Assembly: GCF_012272855.1 (NCBI RefSeq)
Contig: NZ_JAAXCQ010000007.1
Coordinates: 186,001-250,000, forward strand
From: Arenibacter sp. 6A1
Lineage (GTDB): Bacteria > Bacteroidota > Bacteroidia > Flavobacteriales > Flavobacteriaceae
Direction: 5' to 3'
Length of the DNA: 64,000 bases
Position numbers and translations under genes: made by a program. The notes beneath the pieces were generated by a model, which saw only the letters and a list, made by a program, of their open reading frames with translations, made no database searches and was not told where the DNA came from. Below, one piece after another: positions 38,362 through 48,023 of this stretch (positions within the stretch are counted from its first letter, which is position 1; the number at the start of each line of letters is the position of its first letter).

Positions 38362-38931
38362 TTAGTTGATTTCCTTCTGAACAAAACCACAGTTCAACAT
38401 ACCGCTTCCAAAGTATGGATTTTTAACAGCCTCCTTTGCACTTACCCACATACCGCCTTTGTTGTTATTGTACATAGGACAAAATTGTTGGTACAAGGTT
38501 TTTGATGTTCCGGCAATCGCCACAAAATCTACGATAGCACTGCTTAAGCCTTCAAAGTATTCTCTTTGTTTAGCGATATCTCCTGTGGTAATTTGGGTCG
38601 CTTTATCTTTAGCAGTAGCGATAATTTCTTTTAGTTCGGATTGCTTGGAAGCTTCAACGGATGCCATATCGAATTCCGATATCTTTTTTAGCATGGTCTC
38701 TCCTGCCTTTGCAGCATTCTCCTGACTATCTGCCACCAAGGCATCTTTTAATTCTAGGTAGCTATCGATGATAGTTCCTGCTGCCGTAGTTTCTTGAGTG
38801 CTTGTATTTGCCTCTACAGATACTGCGTTGTCTTCTTGAACTGCCTCTTTCTTTGCCTCTTTACAAGACATGGTAATAACAGTTACTAATCCCAAGGCTA
38901 ACATTCGCATTGATACATTTCTTCTTTTCAT
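38362..38931 (-). CDS. DUF3347 lipoprotein
   Basis: A 189-residue lipoprotein (lipobox ITMSC, Cys23) made essentially of one DUF3347 domain: SYLELKDALVADSQENAAKAGE near the start and FCPMYNNNKGGMWVSAKE with NPYFGSGMLNCG at the end. The same domain ends the CusB-type adaptor encoded at 32170, sharing CPM.N...G.W.S and NPY.G..ML.CG. The conserved Cys and Met residues suggest a periplasmic copper-binding role, parallel to small Cus periplasmic chaperones. This is inference. It lies between the TolC-type gene and the AraC gene. Confidence 0.85.
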   Translation of the reverse strand: MKRRNVSMRMLALGLVTVITMSCKEAKKEAVQEDNAVSVEANTSTQETTAAGTIIDSYLELKDALVADSQENAAKAGETMLKKISEFDMASVEASKQSELKEIIATAKDKATQITTGDIAKQREYFEGLSSAIVDFVAIAGTSKTLYQQFCPMYNNNKGGMWVSAKEAVKNPYFGSGMLNCGFVQKEIN

Positions 38932-39056
38932 CTTAAATGGTATTTATAGTTAATTAATAATTATTTTAAAACTGAATTCCCCGTCAGTTACATTCGGTAT
39001 TAATGATTTGATACGTCAAAAATATGCAGCTTTATGGCATTCCTGCCTTGCTGTAC

Positions 39057-40271
39057 TTACTTTCTTAGGTAATGAATAATGGTCGATTGCACTTGAAAAT
39101 CCCTAATCGCTTCTATCTGGCCAGTTTGAAACTTCAATTGTAATTCCTGCACCTCCAGAATGTCCCTAAAATCTATAGTTCCAGTCTCGTAACTTTTAAG
39201 TAGGATCTCTTCTGCATTTTTAGCTTGGACCAAATTTTGGGCCTGTGTTTCATAATTAATTTTTGCCGCCTTTCGTGCTTTCACGGCCTTGTCCAACACA
39301 GCTTCCAAAGTGTTCAATTTACTTTGTTTCTGAACAATTATTTCCTGTTGCTTTAGTTCGTTCTGCTTGCTTTTAGACTTAAAACTATTATTAAAAATAG
39401 GGATGGATAGGGAAACCATAGGCATGACCATATCCTTGTGCATTCCCATTACGGTATAGCTCATCCCAAGGCCAAGCATCGGCGCACTTTCTTTTTGGTT
39501 CAGCAGTTCTGATTGGGTTACCGATTTAAAAAGCTTGTCGTATTTTAATAGTTCGGGATGCAACTGTAAGTTCTTCTCATCATAAGGAAGCTCATCGGAA
39601 AGTCCGTCCAATTCCATGCTCACCAGCACGGGAGTGTTTTTATCCCTGTTTAGCAGACTGTTCAACTGGCTCTGTTCTGATAGGTACTCTTGTTCCAAGA
39701 CTTTTTTTAAAGCGAGCAGTTCATTTTGTCGCATTTGCAAGCGAAGGACATCTACGGAAGATGCCTTTCCTACTTCCACGGAATTTAGGGCCAAGGTCTC
39801 ATAGGTTTTTAATAAGGCTATGTTTTCTACTAAAACCTTTTGTTTCCCTTGGTTCGCAAACAAGGTATAATACGATTGGGAAACAGAAGCCGCCAATTTT
39901 CGTTTGGCAATGGCAATATCCTCGTACTGTGCTTCGGCCAAGGAAGCTACATAATTTTCTCTGGCCGTAATGGTCTTAAACCAAGGAAACATTTGCATCA
40001 CTTCAAATTGTGCCACCTCCGACATCGCTATATTCTCTGGCGGATTGGCCAATACCATGGCCTCCATGGTCGTATTGGGCAGTGTGTTTACCTCTTTTAT
40101 TTTTTCGGTAGCGACCTGATACTGCAATTCAAAGGCCTTTATTTCTGGGTTGTTGGCATAGGCATCCATGACCAAGCTGCCCAGATCCTGGCCTTGCACA
40201 GAAAGCGTCAGGAACAAGGCGGCAAATAACAGCCTTCCTCTTGAGTTATAATAGTTATGATCGGTTCTCAT
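39057..40271 (-). CDS. cusC: TolC-family outer-membrane efflux channel (CusC type)
   Basis: A 404-residue outer-membrane factor with a signal peptide (LLFAALFLTLSVQGQ). Two long coiled-coil halves carry OEP-type repeats (e.g. QMRQNELLALKKVLEQEYLSEQ and LEAVLDKAVKARKAAK). It forms the outer-membrane exit duct of the metal pump. Its start overlaps the stop of the RND pump gene (TAATG), so the two are translationally coupled. Confidence 0.9.
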   Translation of the reverse strand: MRTDHNYYNSRGRLLFAALFLTLSVQGQDLGSLVMDAYANNPEIKAFELQYQVATEKIKEVNTLPNTTMEAMVLANPPENIAMSEVAQFEVMQMFPWFKTITARENYVASLAEAQYEDIAIAKRKLAASVSQSYYTLFANQGKQKVLVENIALLKTYETLALNSVEVGKASSVDVLRLQMRQNELLALKKVLEQEYLSEQSQLNSLLNRDKNTPVLVSMELDGLSDELPYDEKNLQLHPELLKYDKLFKSVTQSELLNQKESAPMLGLGMSYTVMGMHKDMVMPMVSLSIPIFNNSFKSKSKQNELKQQEIIVQKQSKLNTLEAVLDKAVKARKAAKINYETQAQNLVQAKNAEEILLKSYETGTIDFRDILEVQELQLKFQTGQIEAIRDFQVQSTIIHYLRK

Positions 40272-43200
40272 TATTCGTCTAATTTTAAATTATTGCCACT
40301 GTTTTTTTCCTTCAATTTCAAGGCAATTTCCGCCTTGGAACTAAAGAGTACCGGTACTACAAACAAGGTGATCAGGGCTATCAGCATTCCACCAAAACTC
40401 GGGATGGCCATAGGGATCATAATATCGCTCCCACGCCCTGTTGCAGTAAGTACGGGTAAAAGCGCCAACATGGTTGTTGCGGTAGTCATCAGACATGGAC
40501 GGATACGTTTTTCACCTGCCTCTACCACCGATGCCCATATTCCTTCTTTGGTCGTTGGGTTATTTCTATCAAAAGTCTGTGTCAGATAGGTAGCCATGAC
40601 CACCCCATCATCGGTAGCAATTCCGAAAAGGGCAATAAACCCTACCCATACGGCCACACTTAAATTGATGGTATGCATCTGAAAGAGATCACGGAGGTTT
40701 TCACCAAAGAAATTAAAATTCAAAAACCAGTCCTGTCCGTACAGCCATATCATTATAAAGCCCCCGGCAAAAGCCACGGCAATTCCGGAAAACACCATAA
40801 AAGAGGTTGCCACGGATCGGAATTGGAAATACAGGATCAGGAAAATTATGGCTAGTGCCAAAGGCACTACGATAGCCAATGTTTTTTCGGCCCTTAGTTG
40901 GTTTTCATAGGTTCCTGTAAACTGGTAGCTAATGCCTTTGGGCACCACTAGTTCTTGACTTTCTATTTTACTCAAAATCAAGGCCTGTGCATTTTCTACG
41001 ACATCTACTTCGGCAAAACCGTCCAATTTATCGAATAGCACATAGCCGACCAAAAAAGTATCCTCACTTTTGATCATCTGAGGCCCCTGTTCGTAGCGCA
41101 TGGTTACCAGTTCGCTTAATGGAACGGGATTCCCTTTGGCAACGGGCACATAGATGTTCTTTAGTTCCTCTGGATTCCCGCGAAGTTCCCTTGGGTAGCG
41201 TACCCGTACCCCGTAGCGTTCGCGGCCTTCTACGGTTTTGGTAAGGGTCATACCCCCTACGGCGACTTCCAAAATGCGCTGTACATCTTCGATCATAATA
41301 CCGTAGCGTGCCAATTGCTCCCTATTGATATCTAGTAACAAATAAGGTTTCCCTACAATCCTATCAGCAAAAACAGCCTCTTCTTTTACCCCTTCGGCAT
41401 CTTTTAAAATGGCCTCTAATTGCATTCCAAAGGCTTCTATCTGTTTAAGATCCTGTCCCTTTACTTTTATCCCCATCGGAGCCCGCATTCCCGTTTGCAA
41501 CATTACCAGCCTCGTTTCTATAGGTTGCAATTTTGGAGCGGAAGTAACCCCAGGTAAACGGGTTACGGCCACTATTTCGTTCCAGATATCGTTTGGTGAC
41601 TTTATAGAGGGGCGCCAATTCCTAAAATACTCCCCATCGTCATCGGCAATGAGTTGTTTTCTTGATATGTTGGCGGTAATAGGGGTTTCTGGACCATGCT
41701 GGTCATGATCGATATTTTCGCTATTGGGATTCACGATCATACTACCATCCTGAAGTATAAAATAACCATCTTCATTTACCTTATACCGTTGTCGCTCCCC
41801 CTGCTCATTCAGCATATATTCTGATTTATACTGAATAATATTCTCGTACATGGACAAGGGAGCAGGATCTAGGGCAGAATCTGTTCTCCCCGATTTCCCT
41901 ACAACGGTTTCTATTTCGGGAATACTGGCCACAGCCATATCTAACTGTTGCAATACCCGCTTATTCTCTTCGACCCCAGAATGTGGCATAGAAGTAGGCA
42001 TCAACAGAAAAGACCCCTCATTTAAAGAAGGCATAAATTCCTTGCCCGTATTTTTCATGATAAGAACTCCAAGGACCACAAGTAAAGTGGGGATGGATAG
42101 GAACAACAATTTATGTTGCAATGCCCATTGTAAAATGCGCACATAATACCTCCTAAACAGGGTAAATACCCCTAAGAGTCCAAAACATATAATCGCTACG
42201 AACAGTAGGTTCCACGACAAGTTCTTATCGAGTCCCAGCGGCCTCCAGTATTGGGCCAAAAGGACCATTATAGTTCCTACCGATACCGCAATATTGGCCA
42301 GATTGGCCTGTTTATCGGTTATTTTATCTTGCCCTTTTAAAAAGCGTACTATCGCAAAGGCCAATAAAACTAGCCCTAGGTAGTACCCAAAGAACAAGGC
42401 AACCACTCCTGTAATGGCCATCAACGCATTTAAGAAATACCCAACCGTTGTCCTAATAGTCCGTTTTTTAAATAGCATGGCTGCAAAGGGAGGAATCAGA
42501 AATAAACTAACGATAAGGGCGGCAGACAAGGCGGCTGTTTTCGTAAAGGCCAGGGGTCTAAATAGTTTCCCTTCGGCCCCTATCATCGTAAATACCGGTA
42601 AAAAGCTTATAATAGTGGTCAGTACGGCAGTTACTATGGCCCCGGACACCTCTTCGGTAGCATTGTAAACGACCGTATTAATAGGCAGCTTCTCCTTGTT
42701 TTCATCCATATGCCGGATAATGTTTTCGGACAAGATGACCCCCACATCTACCATGGTACCAATGGCGATGGCAATCCCCGATAGGGCCACAATATTGGCA
42801 TCGACATTAAAAAATTTCATGGCAATAAAGACCATCAACACGGCAACGGGCAAGAGTCCCGAAATAAGGATAGATGCCCTGAGGTTAAATACCATCACGA
42901 TGATCACAAAAATGGTGATCAATATCTCTAGGGATAGGGCTTCGTTTAGGGTTCCTAAGGTTTCTTGTATTAATTCCGTCCGGTCATAAAACGGTACGAT
43001 CGTCAGTTGGGAAGTACGGCCATCGGCCAATATTTTTGAGGGCAGCCCAGCGCTCATTTCGGCTATTTTTGCCTTTACGTTATTAATGACCTCCATTGGG
43101 TTAGCACCGTATCTGGCAACGACCACTCCCCCAACAACCTCAGCACCTTCCTTGTCCAAAATACCACGACGTTCGGCTGGCCCCAGGTTTACCTTCGCAA

Positions 43201-44035
43201 TGTCCATAATACGGATGGGCGTATAATCTTCGGCAGTTACTACGGTATTTTTAATGTCTTCCAAAGATTTAATATACCCTAGGCCACGCACCAAATATTC
43301 GGCCTTGTTTATCTCCAAGGTCTGTGCCCCTATATCGCGGTTGCTTTGCTTTACGGCATTCACCACCTGCTCTAGGCCAATATTGTACTGCTTCATCAGT
43401 TCCGGATCTACATCGATCTGGTATTCCTGAACATACCCACCTATAGATGCTACTTCCGACACCCCGCTGGCCGAGGAAAGCCCATATTTTACATAGTAGT
43501 CCTGTACACTGCGCAGTTCGTGCAAGTCCCATCCTCCGGTAACCGCCCCTTTTTGGTCTCTTCCTTCCAAAGTGTACCAAAATATTTGCCCCAATCCGGT
43601 AGCATCGGGTCCCAAGGACGGATTTACCCCATCGGGCAACAGGCCGCTGGGCAGGGAGTTTAGTTTTTCTAGAATACGGCTTCGGCTCCAATAGAACTCT
43701 ACATCTTCCTCGAAAATGATGTAAATGCTCGACAAGCCAAACATAGAGGTGCTCCTAATGGTTCTGACCCCAGGGATCCCCAACAAGGAAGACGTTAAGG
43801 GATAGGTAATCTGGTCTTCCATATCCTGAGGAGACCTGCCGGGCCAATTGGCAAAGACTATCTGTTGGTTTTCACCAATATCGGGAATGGCATCTACGGC
43901 CACGGGATCATTCGGTAAAAAACCGGTATTCCAATTAAAGGGTGCATTAACGGTGCCCCAACCTATAAAAAGAACGAGTAGCAATACGGCTACCAACTTA
44001 TTATGGATAAGAAACTTGATGCTTTTATTTAGCAT
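40271..44035 (-). CDS. cusA: Heavy-metal efflux RND pump (CusA/CzcA type)
   Basis: A 1254-residue inner-membrane proton-driven pump. It has the HME-type N-terminus, periplasmic pore domains (VSEVASIGGYVQEYQIDVDP), the helix motif GTMVDVGVILSENI and the late helix SVAVWVGFIALFGIATDDG. It is about 200 residues longer than CusA of enteric bacteria. The extra length is an insert with two or three additional hydrophobic helices after the first membrane half (around VGYFLNALMAITGVVALF) and an added periplasmic loop with HDQHGPETP. Probable substrate is copper/silver, from the neighbours. Overlaps cusC. Confidence 0.93.
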   Translation of the reverse strand: MLNKSIKFLIHNKLVAVLLLVLFIGWGTVNAPFNWNTGFLPNDPVAVDAIPDIGENQQIVFANWPGRSPQDMEDQITYPLTSSLLGIPGVRTIRSTSMFGLSSIYIIFEEDVEFYWSRSRILEKLNSLPSGLLPDGVNPSLGPDATGLGQIFWYTLEGRDQKGAVTGGWDLHELRSVQDYYVKYGLSSASGVSEVASIGGYVQEYQIDVDPELMKQYNIGLEQVVNAVKQSNRDIGAQTLEINKAEYLVRGLGYIKSLEDIKNTVVTAEDYTPIRIMDIAKVNLGPAERRGILDKEGAEVVGGVVVARYGANPMEVINNVKAKIAEMSAGLPSKILADGRTSQLTIVPFYDRTELIQETLGTLNEALSLEILITIFVIIVMVFNLRASILISGLLPVAVLMVFIAMKFFNVDANIVALSGIAIAIGTMVDVGVILSENIIRHMDENKEKLPINTVVYNATEEVSGAIVTAVLTTIISFLPVFTMIGAEGKLFRPLAFTKTAALSAALIVSLFLIPPFAAMLFKKRTIRTTVGYFLNALMAITGVVALFFGYYLGLVLLAFAIVRFLKGQDKITDKQANLANIAVSVGTIMVLLAQYWRPLGLDKNLSWNLLFVAIICFGLLGVFTLFRRYYVRILQWALQHKLLFLSIPTLLVVLGVLIMKNTGKEFMPSLNEGSFLLMPTSMPHSGVEENKRVLQQLDMAVASIPEIETVVGKSGRTDSALDPAPLSMYENIIQYKSEYMLNEQGERQRYKVNEDGYFILQDGSMIVNPNSENIDHDQHGPETPITANISRKQLIADDDGEYFRNWRPSIKSPNDIWNEIVAVTRLPGVTSAPKLQPIETRLVMLQTGMRAPMGIKVKGQDLKQIEAFGMQLEAILKDAEGVKEEAVFADRIVGKPYLLLDINREQLARYGIMIEDVQRILEVAVGGMTLTKTVEGRERYGVRVRYPRELRGNPEELKNIYVPVAKGNPVPLSELVTMRYEQGPQMIKSEDTFLVGYVLFDKLDGFAEVDVVENAQALILSKIESQELVVPKGISYQFTGTYENQLRAEKTLAIVVPLALAIIFLILYFQFRSVATSFMVFSGIAVAFAGGFIMIWLYGQDWFLNFNFFGENLRDLFQMHTINLSVAVWVGFIALFGIATDDGVVMATYLTQTFDRNNPTTKEGIWASVVEAGEKRIRPCLMTTATTMLALLPVLTATGRGSDIMIPMAIPSFGGMLIALITLFVVPVLFSSKAEIALKLKEKNSGNNLKLDE

Positions 44036-44146
44036 GGGTATTGATATTTAAAACATTAGAATTCTGTGCTGTAAAAAAAACACAAACAACAGCTTTGGTC
44101 CAAGACCGGTATTACCGTTGGACGCTGGGGTTCTAAAGTTTTAAAA

Positions 44147-44563
44147 TCAGATTAGGAAGGTCTCATCCAGTATATGGATGTCCCGTATGAGTAAGGGAGG
44201 CGTATAATCGCCAAAAGGCACCTTGTTTTTAATATCTCCTTCTAGAAGACTTAAAAAGCTATAAGAATAGGCAATAACAAATACTTGTTGCTGAAAGGTC
44301 AGCGAATCAAAGGATATCTTTAAATCGTCCTGTCCTTCAACAAGGATATTTTCTTCCTTGCAGCAGTCATCTATAACGATGGAACATGCCTCATTTGCCG
44401 CAGGCTGCATCATTTCCATGCCACAGCTATCTACCTTATCAAAGAAAGAATAATCAACCAATGTTTTTCCACAAAAATGCATATCTACCGAAAATGACAT
44501 GGTAGACAATAACACTAAAAGTGCTAAAGAAAAAGCCGCTATTTGTCGAAAAATATTTTTCAT
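44147..44563 (-). CDS. HYC_CC_PP family small periplasmic protein
   Basis: A 138-residue exported protein (signal peptide FSLALLVLLSTMSFS) with the family pattern: HFCGKTLVDYS, a double cysteine in IDDCCKEE, and YTPPLLIRD near the C-terminus. It also has CGMEMMQ. The family is typically encoded at the start of Bacteroidota copper efflux operons, as here. The Cys/His/Met content suggests metal binding. It is first in the minus-strand metal locus, with a promoter-like element and palindrome directly upstream. Confidence 0.85.
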   Translation of the reverse strand: MKNIFRQIAAFSLALLVLLSTMSFSVDMHFCGKTLVDYSFFDKVDSCGMEMMQPAANEACSIVIDDCCKEENILVEGQDDLKISFDSLTFQQQVFVIAYSYSFLSLLEGDIKNKVPFGDYTPPLLIRDIHILDETFLI

Positions 44564-44571
44564 TTGTGTTG

Positions 44572-44608
44572 CAAAAATACAAAATATAATCTATCCTAAA
44601 TTAGATTA
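44572..44608 (-). promoter_or_regulatory. Promoter and palindromic operator candidate of the metal-efflux operon
   Basis: On the minus strand TATTTTTG (44579-44572) is a perfect TAnnTTTG -7 element 9 nt before the gene. Just upstream is a 7-bp-arm palindrome TAATCTA-N8-TAGATTA (44587-44608), covering the region where activators or repressors of a Cus operon would bind. Confidence 0.5.
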
Positions 44609-44764
44609 ACAATTTATTATAGCTATGCACAAACTTACCCATAAAAAACTATATGGCTTACAAGAATTTGGGCAATGCTATTATTGTGCATCGCTTAACC
44701 ATTGCCGTGCCAAAGCGTTACCCTAGAGCCTATTAACAACTCGATTCTTGCTGGAATATTGTAA

Positions 44765-45415
44765 TTATTCAAAAAAAATATCGCCAAAAAACTCCGGCCT
44801 GTGATAATCGGGTGCCGCTGTATGTATGGGATAATAACTTAAGAAATGAGGTTTGGAGGTATGGTCGCCACATTTGTAAAAATTAGCCTTGGCCGCCAAT
44901 CCTTTTAGTTGGATATTGGGATGGTGGACTAGGATACTAGCAGGGATTACCAAGAACAATTCCCAGAAATACTGTCCGCCTTCTGCTTCAAACACCGATG
45001 TCCCCAAGCTACTTTCTACCTGTATATGCTGTTCTATGGTTGCTGGGGCTATCAACTGCCGATCGGACCTTCCCGGACCGTACGCCAAATGGACGGTGCC
45101 GATAGCGTTCACTTCAAAATTATAATAGCGACCGTCTTTTAAGGGGTCAAAAAAGAATTCCACACAGCTATCTTGGTGTACCGGACCATTAGTTTCCGTC
45201 GTCCTGGCCAATACATGCTCCTCGGTAACATAGAATTTTAGGATCATATTATTGTTGGCACATGCGATCCTAAAAGAAACCTTGGGCTGGTAAGGAAACT
45301 CCCCCCAATTAAGGGTTTCTATGGAGTGTACGGGCACCTGTTCTTCTAGGAGCTGCGATAACTGCCTTACATCTGTTCCTTGGAAACCTTCTAATTCTTT
45401 TACCCTGAGTGCCAT
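44765..45415 (-). CDS. Carbohydrate-binding family 9-like protein
   Basis: A 216-residue beta-sandwich protein resembling CBM9/DOMON-like modules (VSFRIACANNNMILKFYVTEEHV, VHQDSCVEFFFDPLKDGRYYNFEVN, FWELFLVIP). The last part, KANFYKCGDHTSKPHFLSY, is typical of this stand-alone group. No signal peptide is evident. The ligand is unknown; sugar or haem-like ligands are family possibilities. It is a single gene. Confidence 0.8.
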   Translation of the reverse strand: MALRVKELEGFQGTDVRQLSQLLEEQVPVHSIETLNWGEFPYQPKVSFRIACANNNMILKFYVTEEHVLARTTETNGPVHQDSCVEFFFDPLKDGRYYNFEVNAIGTVHLAYGPGRSDRQLIAPATIEQHIQVESSLGTSVFEAEGGQYFWELFLVIPASILVHHPNIQLKGLAAKANFYKCGDHTSKPHFLSYYPIHTAAPDYHRPEFFGDIFFE

Positions 45416-45487
45416 TTCTTTTTATTGATTATTAACCGAATATCGAACACACAAAAATAGTCCAAAATTCATATTTGCATATTTACA

Positions 45488-46504
45488 TTAGCCTTTTTGA
45501 AGGCTACTTACAATTTCATAAGATTTTAGGCGGTCCTTATGATCAAAAATATGGGATACGACCATAATTTCATTCACTTGAGTCGCGGCTACAAAGGCCG
45601 ATAGTTCTTTTTCTATGGTCTCTTTGTTCCCTACAAAACTATAATACATCATCTGTTGTATTTGCGCTTTCTCCCGCTCGTCCCAAAGCTCGTCCATGTT
45701 GTCTACCGGTGGCGGCAGGGGTTTTCTGGTGTTTCTTATAATTCCCAATGCCAGTTGTTGTAGGCTGGTCTCTATGTACCTTGCCTCTTCATCGGTATCG
45801 GCAGCAATAATATTGACACAGGCAATCGTATAGGGTTTGTTACTCTGTGGCGAAGGTTCAAAATTTTGATGGTATAGTCCTAGCGCCTGGTGCAATTGTG
45901 CCGGGGCAAAATGGCTCGCAAAGGCATAGGGCAATCCTTTTTTTCCTGCCAATTGGGCGCTAAAGGTACTAGAGCCCAATAAATACAAGGGGATATCTAA
46001 ACCTTCACCGGGGATGGCCCGTACAGGGGCATGGCTGTTTTCTATGGAAAAATATTGCTGTAGCGCTTCTATATCACGTGGAAAATCGTGTACTGTTTCT
46101 ATTCTATCCCTACGCAGGGCCTTTGCGGTGAGCTGATCTGTTCCCGGTGCCCTTCCCAGCCCTAAATCTATTCGTCCTGGGTAAAGGGTTGCTAAAGTGC
46201 CAAATTGTTCTGCTACGATCAATGGCGTATGGTTGGGCAACATAATACCTCCGGACCCCACCTTAATAGTTTTTGTTCCCTGGGCAATATGCCCTATTAA
46301 TATTGGCGTGGCCGAACTCACCAAAGTATCCATATTATGGTGCTCGGAAATCCAGAAGCGTTCAAAACCTAATCGCTCTGCATGCTGCGCCAGCTCCAAA
46401 CTGTTCTGAATAGCCTGCAGGTGCGTTGCTCCCTTGGCGACAGGAACCAGATCTAGAACAGAGAATTTTATAGTGTCTAAATTATGTGGATTGTTCTCCT
46501 TCAT
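45488..46504 (-). CDS. LLM-class flavin-dependent oxidoreductase
   Basis: A 338-residue luciferase-like monooxygenase-fold protein. The ATG at 46504 starts it; a TTG upstream only extends the frame. Motifs are FSVLDLVPVAKG, WISEHHNMDTLVSSATPILIGHIA, VGSGGIMLPNHTPLIVAEQFGTLATLYPGRIDLGLGRAPG (split family blocks for flavin binding), and LYLLGSSTFSAQLAGKKGLPYAFASHF. The substrate is unknown. It is a single gene. Confidence 0.88.
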   Translation of the reverse strand: MKENNPHNLDTIKFSVLDLVPVAKGATHLQAIQNSLELAQHAERLGFERFWISEHHNMDTLVSSATPILIGHIAQGTKTIKVGSGGIMLPNHTPLIVAEQFGTLATLYPGRIDLGLGRAPGTDQLTAKALRRDRIETVHDFPRDIEALQQYFSIENSHAPVRAIPGEGLDIPLYLLGSSTFSAQLAGKKGLPYAFASHFAPAQLHQALGLYHQNFEPSPQSNKPYTIACVNIIAADTDEEARYIETSLQQLALGIIRNTRKPLPPPVDNMDELWDEREKAQIQQMMYYSFVGNKETIEKELSAFVAATQVNEIMVVSHIFDHKDRLKSYEIVSSLQKG

Positions 46505-46740
46505 TATAGGCTGTTTTTTTAATAGGCTGTTAGCAATAATGATTACTGCCAAAGCCTTACAAAGTTAACAAGTCCAAGCACAATACTAGGATGAAACCAA
46601 TCAATTATTATTCCTAGCCTCCCCTCCTAGGGCCACTTATAAAAGGGAGGTGTCTATTCCTGTTTCCATCCATAAAAACCTTTGGTACCTATCCCTATAA
46701 AAAGACAGGTCATCCTACTATTATATACCTCATTTGTTTT

Positions 46741-46820
46741 GCGTTAGGGACCGCGGCGGCATCCCCGCAGCACCGCAAGGGATATAGCCAAGGGCCCGCC
46801 CGACGTAGGAGGGAACGCCC
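46741..46820 (+). repeat. 80-bp intergenic repeat, copy R4
   Basis: From GCGTTAGGGACCGCGGCGG to GGGAACGCCC, with the internal helix GGCATCCC/GGGATATAGCC and the GCCCGCCCGACG arm. Used here as the reference copy. The gene-free region 46505-46975 holds little else; an overlapping 62-codon minus-strand frame is a by-product. Confidence 0.87.
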
Positions 46821-46975
46821 AAAAGATTAGACAACGGCCACAGAAATTCGCCATGGCATACGGCATATACACCCTAAAAAATAGGCTCCCCAAATTTTTG
46901 CTTAGACCCCGATCTGGGAGCCATGGGCGCATGGAGAAAAAAGCTATGGATATGCTTGGGATCGGTTAAATAAAA

Positions 46976-47854
46976 TTAATGGGTAGCTTTAAGCGACAAG
47001 GCCTTTTCAAAATTGGCTTTAAATCCCAAAGAAACGGGGATGTTATCTTCCGTTGCGCTTTGAACAGACAGGGCAAAACCCTTTCTTGTTTTCTTACAGG
47101 CAGTAATGTGTTGAACGTTTACGATATAAGATCGATGGGTGCGCACCAGACTGGCATCTTTAAGTTTTCCCTGTAGTTCTTTTAAACTCGCCCGCACCAG
47201 TTCCATGGTCAATTTTTCTCCTTTTAAATAAAAGATTTCCAAATAATTTCCGGCAGATTTAACGTATACCAATTGGTGGTATTTTATGGCTAGGACTACC
47301 TTGTCGTTTTCTCCCGTAATGGTTAGCAGCTCATTGGCCTTATCTATCATTGGACGCGCTGGGTTTTGTTGTTCCTTCTTATAGTACGCTAGTTTTTGCA
47401 TTAATTGCATATACCAAAAAAAGAGAATGTAGGGGACTCCTATGATGAGCCCTACCTGCTTAAAGGTATTATAGAACTCGTATACATTTTCTTCGAAAGG
47501 CATGTAAAGCGGATTGTAAATAACAAAGATCGAAACCGTAATCAATACCACTTCCAGCACCGACCATAAAATAAGGCTATAGATTTTAAGGTGGTGTAAT
47601 TTTATCAAGGGACGCAACACAAACTGGGAAAACAATATGATGGCTGCCCCTATCAACACAAACTGATGGTAGTAACTTTTGCCCCACTCATCCAAATCAA
47701 AAGGATCGTATATAGTTATAAAAAGCAAGGAGTATACAGAAATAAACCCCACCAATAAAAGCCTGTTTTTGGAAGTATCCAAAAACCGAACATCTTGCCG
47801 TAAAACATTGGTCATAGGTCGTCTTTTAGTACTCACTTTTACTGCTGTTACCAT
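46976..47854 (-). CDS. Membrane-anchored LytTR-type transcriptional regulator
   Basis: A 292-residue protein with four hydrophobic helices (NRLLLVGFISVYSLLFITIY; FVLIGAAIILFSQFVL; SLILWSVLEVVLITVSIFVI; VGLIIGVPYILFFWYMQLM) and a C-terminal LytTR DNA-binding domain (YVKSAGNYLEIFYL, LVRTHRSYIVNVQHI). Such fused membrane-LytTR proteins are common in Bacteroidota. Their signals are mostly unknown. No kinase or obvious target operon is adjacent. The start could also be the ATG 13 codons in. Confidence 0.87.
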   Translation of the reverse strand: MVTAVKVSTKRRPMTNVLRQDVRFLDTSKNRLLLVGFISVYSLLFITIYDPFDLDEWGKSYYHQFVLIGAAIILFSQFVLRPLIKLHHLKIYSLILWSVLEVVLITVSIFVIYNPLYMPFEENVYEFYNTFKQVGLIIGVPYILFFWYMQLMQKLAYYKKEQQNPARPMIDKANELLTITGENDKVVLAIKYHQLVYVKSAGNYLEIFYLKGEKLTMELVRASLKELQGKLKDASLVRTHRSYIVNVQHITACKKTRKGFALSVQSATEDNIPVSLGFKANFEKALSLKATH

Positions 47855-48023
47855 CCTCCAAAACCATATTTTTTAGATCCGTTTCCACAGCGGGCTTATG
47901 GGAAATCGTTTTTAAAAGGATACTCATATTTTACTTTGGACTTTTAATTCTCCTAAAGTAACTAAAAAAATAACAATCCCATGATGCCATAAAACCTTGG
48001 CCTTGCAACAATTATTTTCCGTT

